Shown here in pieces: positions 60,252 to 64,000 of a stretch of 64,000 nt of DNA; positions within the stretch are counted from its first letter, which is position 1; every line of letters starts with the position of its first letter. The position numbers and the translations under genes were made by a program. This DNA is from Ignelater luminosus (lineage: Eukaryota; Arthropoda; Insecta; Coleoptera; Elateridae), in NCBI GenBank assembly GCA_011009095.1, contig VTPC01001012.1:1-64000 (forward strand), written 5' to 3'. The notes under the pieces were generated by a model that was not told the origin of the DNA, did no database searches, and saw nothing but the letters and a program-made list of their open reading frames with translations.

Positions 60252-62640
60252 AATTTGGGTCGCAGAATAATAAATATTAATTTCTTTATTATATCGATGA
60301 TAGAACTGAGTAGTCATAATGAACATTTTGCTTGTTCTCTACGAAATATGTTTGTAGTCAAAGAAGATGGCAATGGCTTAATATCGACTACACACTGGAA
60401 GTGTAATATGCGCAACATGACATTTAAACTGCATACAAACGATGACGTAAATGATGATGTGTTCTGGGCATTATGACAATTGGTTCTGGGTTTTCCCACC
60501 TAGTACAACTATCGGCATCTCTAGATGGTCCTTGTATGTCACTTAGGAAGTACTAAGCAACACACGAAAAAATGTTTAATTTATGGGAAGATAATGCCAT
60601 TGGTGTGGTGAGAACGACAGCTGAAGAAGAAAAAGGATTGGCCCTTGCAGCAGAAGATGTCAGTGCAGATGGCACGCAAATGATAAAACGGTAGTAGCTG
60701 ACGGAAGTTGGTCAAAACGGTCTTACAAAAATATCTATAATTCACTCTCAGAGGCTGCTGCAATAGTAGGTTACAGAACTAAGTATGGAAGCAGATATTG
60801 TAGCTGATGGATTCTCTAAAAGTTTAGAAATGTACAGGCTTATTTATAATAGAGTGATGGTGATGGTGATAATATTTACTACAAAAGAATTCTAGGCGCA
60901 CATCCGTACAAAAACATCGTGGTACAATAAATAGAGTGCAAGAATCATTTGTTGCGTAAATACTGTAGAAAATTTGTGATCTTGGAAAAGACAAATCGTT
61001 AGGGCCCTTAATTCTACGACAGCCAATTCAAGTAGATTTTATATAAAAATGTACGTTTATACTTTAATTCAGTTAATAAATATACTGGCTAGTTTAGAAA
61101 ACTGAACTTAGATTGGGATAGGCAGAATCTAAAGCAATTACACACAGGAAAGATCAAAAAATTCCCCTAAAAGATAAAATTGTATTAATAAAAGGGGATA
61201 TAAATAATTCATTAAGCCATGTGCCAAAGCAATTTAATTGGTAGGTTAACTTCAATTTTCGCTTTTCCCAAACTTTTTTGAAAATGAGATCAATGGTAGT
61301 AGAAAAAAGTGTATCTGACACGTACTAGAAGGATATTTCAACTATACTTGTTTATTGGATGTCCTCGGTTTTGCTTGCTGATCAAACTTCTCACTTGAAA
61401 TATTACTTCTAGCATTAGTAGAATAAATCATTATTTTGCAAATTTGTATGAAAAACTTGCGACGCTCAAGAATTACTTGGTTAGACAAGCACCAAGCTTA
61501 ATACACTGCTGAAAATTTGAAGTGGGACACTTCACACACTAATATACAGCTGAGTTGCAGTTTCTGCGGTTGATATACTTGGACTTGGATCAAGCAGTTG
61601 TTTTCACATAACTGTCAAATGTTTATTCTTTGTTGGCTAGATAATCAGCAGCTGTGCATGTGAAACAATTGCATATATGTTAGCTCTTATTGTAAATATC
61701 TTAGCCCCTTGAAACTGTAGGATATGCTTAAAAAAGTGTATTTGGATAACCTAAGCGTATTTTCACTTTAGTAACTCTGGCCATCGATGCCAGCAGGTAG
61801 CAGTTCTTGAGTATAAAACAAATTAAAAACTAACAGTTGGAATTATACAATTAATTCATGTATGTGCATTGACGAAAAACGTTTAAAAAATGTTACAAAT
61901 TCTCCTTTTAATTACGTCGTCTAATAATTACAACGCGTCCCACTTCAAATCTTGAGCAGTGTATATGACGTTGACAACAATAGGGTGGAAATGTTTAATT
62001 TATTTCTTGCTGGATTCACTGAAAGCAAAAGAATAAATTATAGTCAAAGGCGTTGTAGTGCAGTTGTCGTTAGTCTGAATACAAAGAAGCCGATTTTTAC
62101 TATAAAAAAGCAACTTTCATTGAGAAAAAATCCTGGAAAATATACTAAGAGGCTTGAATTTTGAACCAAGAAAACAATCCCCACTGCTAGAAGAAAACTA
62201 AATTTTACCGAAAAGGGCAAGACAAGGAATGTCGAATGTGTTAAGAGTTATAGAGAGAATTGCGAGAAACCAGATATGAACCCAAAGGTCTTAAAATTGA
62301 GGCAAGGACGTTTTTAGAGCAATTAGCAAAAACTGAGAAGGAGATTCAAGAGATACAGACACAGACGAAAAATCAAAGAGAATCGGGCATCTGGTATCTA
62401 GAAAGACGAAGCCGACTAATTGCTTCAACTTTCGGCGAGGTATGCAAGAGACGAATTACTACAAGCTGCAAATCTCTTGTAGGGAGAATTTGCTCCCCAC
62501 GACCTCTTTATGTTCGTAGTATCGAATGGGGAATAAAAACAGAGTAATTGGTAATAGAGCAACAGAGAAGGTTATTGGCAAGAAAACAGAACCAGACTGT
62601 TTTACATGATGGTTTTAGATTAACATGAAACCAAATTGGT
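60252..62640 (+). pseudogene. Mutator-like transposase fused or adjacent to a YqaJ-type nuclease, broken
   Basis: From 60252 frames read GRRIININFF, HWKCNMRNMTFKLH, IGSGFSHLVQLSASLDGPCM, EEEKGLALAAEDVSADGTQM. At 60690-60775 comes VVADGSWSKRSYKNIYNSLS, then EAAAIVGYRTK (first catalytic Asp in ADGSW), then SMEADIVADGFSKSLEMYRL, GDGDNIYYKRILGAHPYKNI and IECKNHLLRKYCRKF. Near 61130-61240 KDKIVLIKGDINNSLSHV follows. This is the order of the Mutator-like transposase domain found in many insect mobile genes. It is interrupted by a MITE (61504-61961) and resumes at 61965 with NRVEMFNLFLAGFTESKRIN. At 62250-62547 CEKPDMNPK, LEQLAKTEKEIQEIQTQTKN, then WYLERRSRLIASTFGEVCKR match the front of a YqaJ-like (lambda exonuclease type) nuclease domain. 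Its catalytic D...E.K core is not visible. Stops and shifts are frequent. Confidence 0.7.
61504..61961. mobile_element. MITE with Tc1/mariner-like ends
   Basis: 458 bp with 25-bp inverted ends: CACTGCTGAAAATTTGAAGT plus GGGAC on the left, CACTGCTCAAGATTTGAAGT plus GGGAC as the reverse complement on the right, two mismatches. TA flanks both sides (61502-61503, 61962-61963). It has no coding capacity. It interrupts the Mutator/YqaJ-like gene, whose reading resumes directly after the right TA. Confidence 0.88.
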
Positions 62641-64000
62641 ACATAAACCTTTATTATACACTCGTTGAAAATTGCAAAAACATAAAGCCTAAAGATTCGG
62701 CTTTCTTCTGTTAGCCAACGCGAATGTGCAACTTTTCTTGGATTCCTTTGGAGCAAGATTGTTGACAAATACCAGAAGCAGCAACTTGGCATATTTCTCA
62801 CAAATATCTTTGATCAGTGCTCAAATTAACAGGAATAAGTTCTCATAAGTTTTTACTTAGTATCGGACAAAAATTGGTGTGAAAAAGACAAATGAAATTC
62901 CAATAATCTGATACTTGATTCACCACAAATATTTCATGACATCGCAACAGGTAGATGATACATTTTTTGTTAGCTCTTTTGGGTCACCAAACACTGAACA
63001 GAAAGTGGCTGTTCTTGTTTTAGGCACAGTGAATAACTTAAATGGTCCAAAATATTTGAAAACGATGTTCTACCTATTACTGATTCAGGTATTCCAAGAA
63101 ATTTGTAAGCACGATCAAGACAATGGCATAAAGTACTTTAAGATGGTAAATACATACTTTAATGCTACCAATTTCGTTGAGCTTACTAACTGGCAGTTTT
63201 ATAAGCTAATAAACCTTCGAATGGTGAATTTCAGGTTGTCTTTAGTTTTGATAAAAAAATCAAAGATATACACTTAGGTCGACATTATAGATGCAGCGTC
63301 CAATTTTTCGTAGCAACTTATGGACCCTAATAGGTATGTTTTTGACTCGTCATACTTTAGGTATGTACCTTTAACTTGGACTAGTTCTTGTACCAACCTC
63401 TTTCAACTCATATGCTGTCCTACAGCTTGTTTTCTTCGTCCATCTCTGGCAAGCTTTTCAAATCACTGTCCACTTTTTCTCAAGCGTCTTCACAAAAAGA
63501 CTTGTCAAGTAAGATGATGTGGTTATCTGCAAACGCCTGGTTTTTGTCAGAAACAGTCAGAGAATTGCAAAAACGCCAGATCCGCATTCTCTTATCAGCT
63601 CTTGTAATACTGCTAGCAGTTGTTATTTACTTCCTTTTTCCCAAATATTCACAAAATGTAGCGGCAGTTATTGCTTTATGATATTCACTATTAACAGAAT
63701 CTATGGAACGAGCAAGTAGTGTTGCAGTGTTGTCAAGATGTGCAACTTGTCATTTAACGGGTTTTGCAACAGAAATAAAAGTAACATAAATATGGTATTA
63801 GCTATAACACTATCTAGCTGATAATTAATTAAGAGAGATGCATACAAAAACACTGACTTAAACTCTTCAATAACTAAATTTTACTTACCTACTCCTAAAT
63901 GCTAAAAAGAAGTCCATCAACATTTCATTGTATATTTTGAAGAAAAATATAAAACCTAGGAAGGTATCGAAGTTATTGGGCTAATGATTGCGAGAAGAGA
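62641..64000. other. No gene recognised
   Basis: May contain more of the decayed nuclease gene but no motif is clear. A 120-codon frame at 62915-63277 and a 97-codon frame at 63388-63681 (Ser-rich, then a hydrophobic segment about residues 66-84) have no family signature. They could be relics of an unknown repeat. Confidence 0.4.

Noticed and set aside
63388..63681. 97-codon frame with Ser-rich start and one transmembrane-like segment
   Set aside because: No recognised domain, weak start and overlapping alternative frames; kept only as a note in the gap entry.
1..64000. CRISPR arrays, bacterial operons, tRNA or rRNA genes
   Set aside because: No regularly spaced repeats, no operon structure, and no convincing tRNA B-box/cloverleaf or rRNA sequence seen by eye; short microsatellites are the only regular repeats. 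A tRNA scan was not possible.

Overview
The window looks like AT-rich, non-coding DNA from an insect (or a close arthropod), largely the inside of one or more very long introns or intergenic DNA. Reasons: no compact gene layout, dense transposable elements of typical insect families (mariner irritans and DD41D lineages, piggyBac, RTE-like, Jockey-like and CR1/L2-like LINEs, hAT, MULE), A/T microsatellites, and one well-formed spliced exon whose peptide matches, from memory, the insect Rho-GEF still life (sif/TIAM). A beetle-like genome is a guess only. The only host coding sequence I can support is that 146-bp minus-strand exon at 3781-3926.

Layout. 0.1-1.9 kb: decayed RTE-like LINE. 3.8 kb: sif-like exon (minus). 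6.0-7.4 kb: GC-rich Jockey-clade reverse transcriptase fragment. 11.0-11.5 kb: Jockey-clade ORF1 fragment. 12.3-17.9 kb: two inverted copies of a hAT-associated terminal sequence, a Tc1/IS630-type transposase relic between them, then a hAT transposase relic. 18.7-22.9 kb: a three-layer nest, with an irritans-type mariner (20674-21957) inside a DNA transposon with an 8-bp target duplication (19424-22785), itself inside the 3' end of a LINE. 26.4-27.5 kb: dead mariner. 29.5-33.4 kb: CR1/L2-like LINE whose ORF1 combines a SAP domain with an SGNH esterase and overlaps ORF2 by ATGA. 37.3-40.8 kb: second LINE, minus strand. 42.4-43.7 kb: dead mariner. 45.0-45.7 kb: piggyBac scrap. 50.4-51.0 kb: probable gypsy-type LTR, minus strand. 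53.0-54.4 kb: mariner of DD41D type with an uninterrupted 361-codon transposase, the only intact transposase here. 55.0-56.5 kb: internally deleted piggyBac. 60.3-62.6 kb: broken Mutator-like transposase plus YqaJ-type nuclease gene, split by a 458-bp MITE.

The elements do not work together as a pathway. They record successive insertions of different age: the DD41D mariner looks youngest, the irritans mariner has one stop and one frameshift, and the other mariners, hAT and MULE are heavily decayed. The best candidates for something under-described are the 8-bp-TSD element at 19.4-22.8 kb, the SAP-SGNH ORF1 and the MULE/YqaJ composite. All family assignments come from reading translated motifs by eye; no database search was run.
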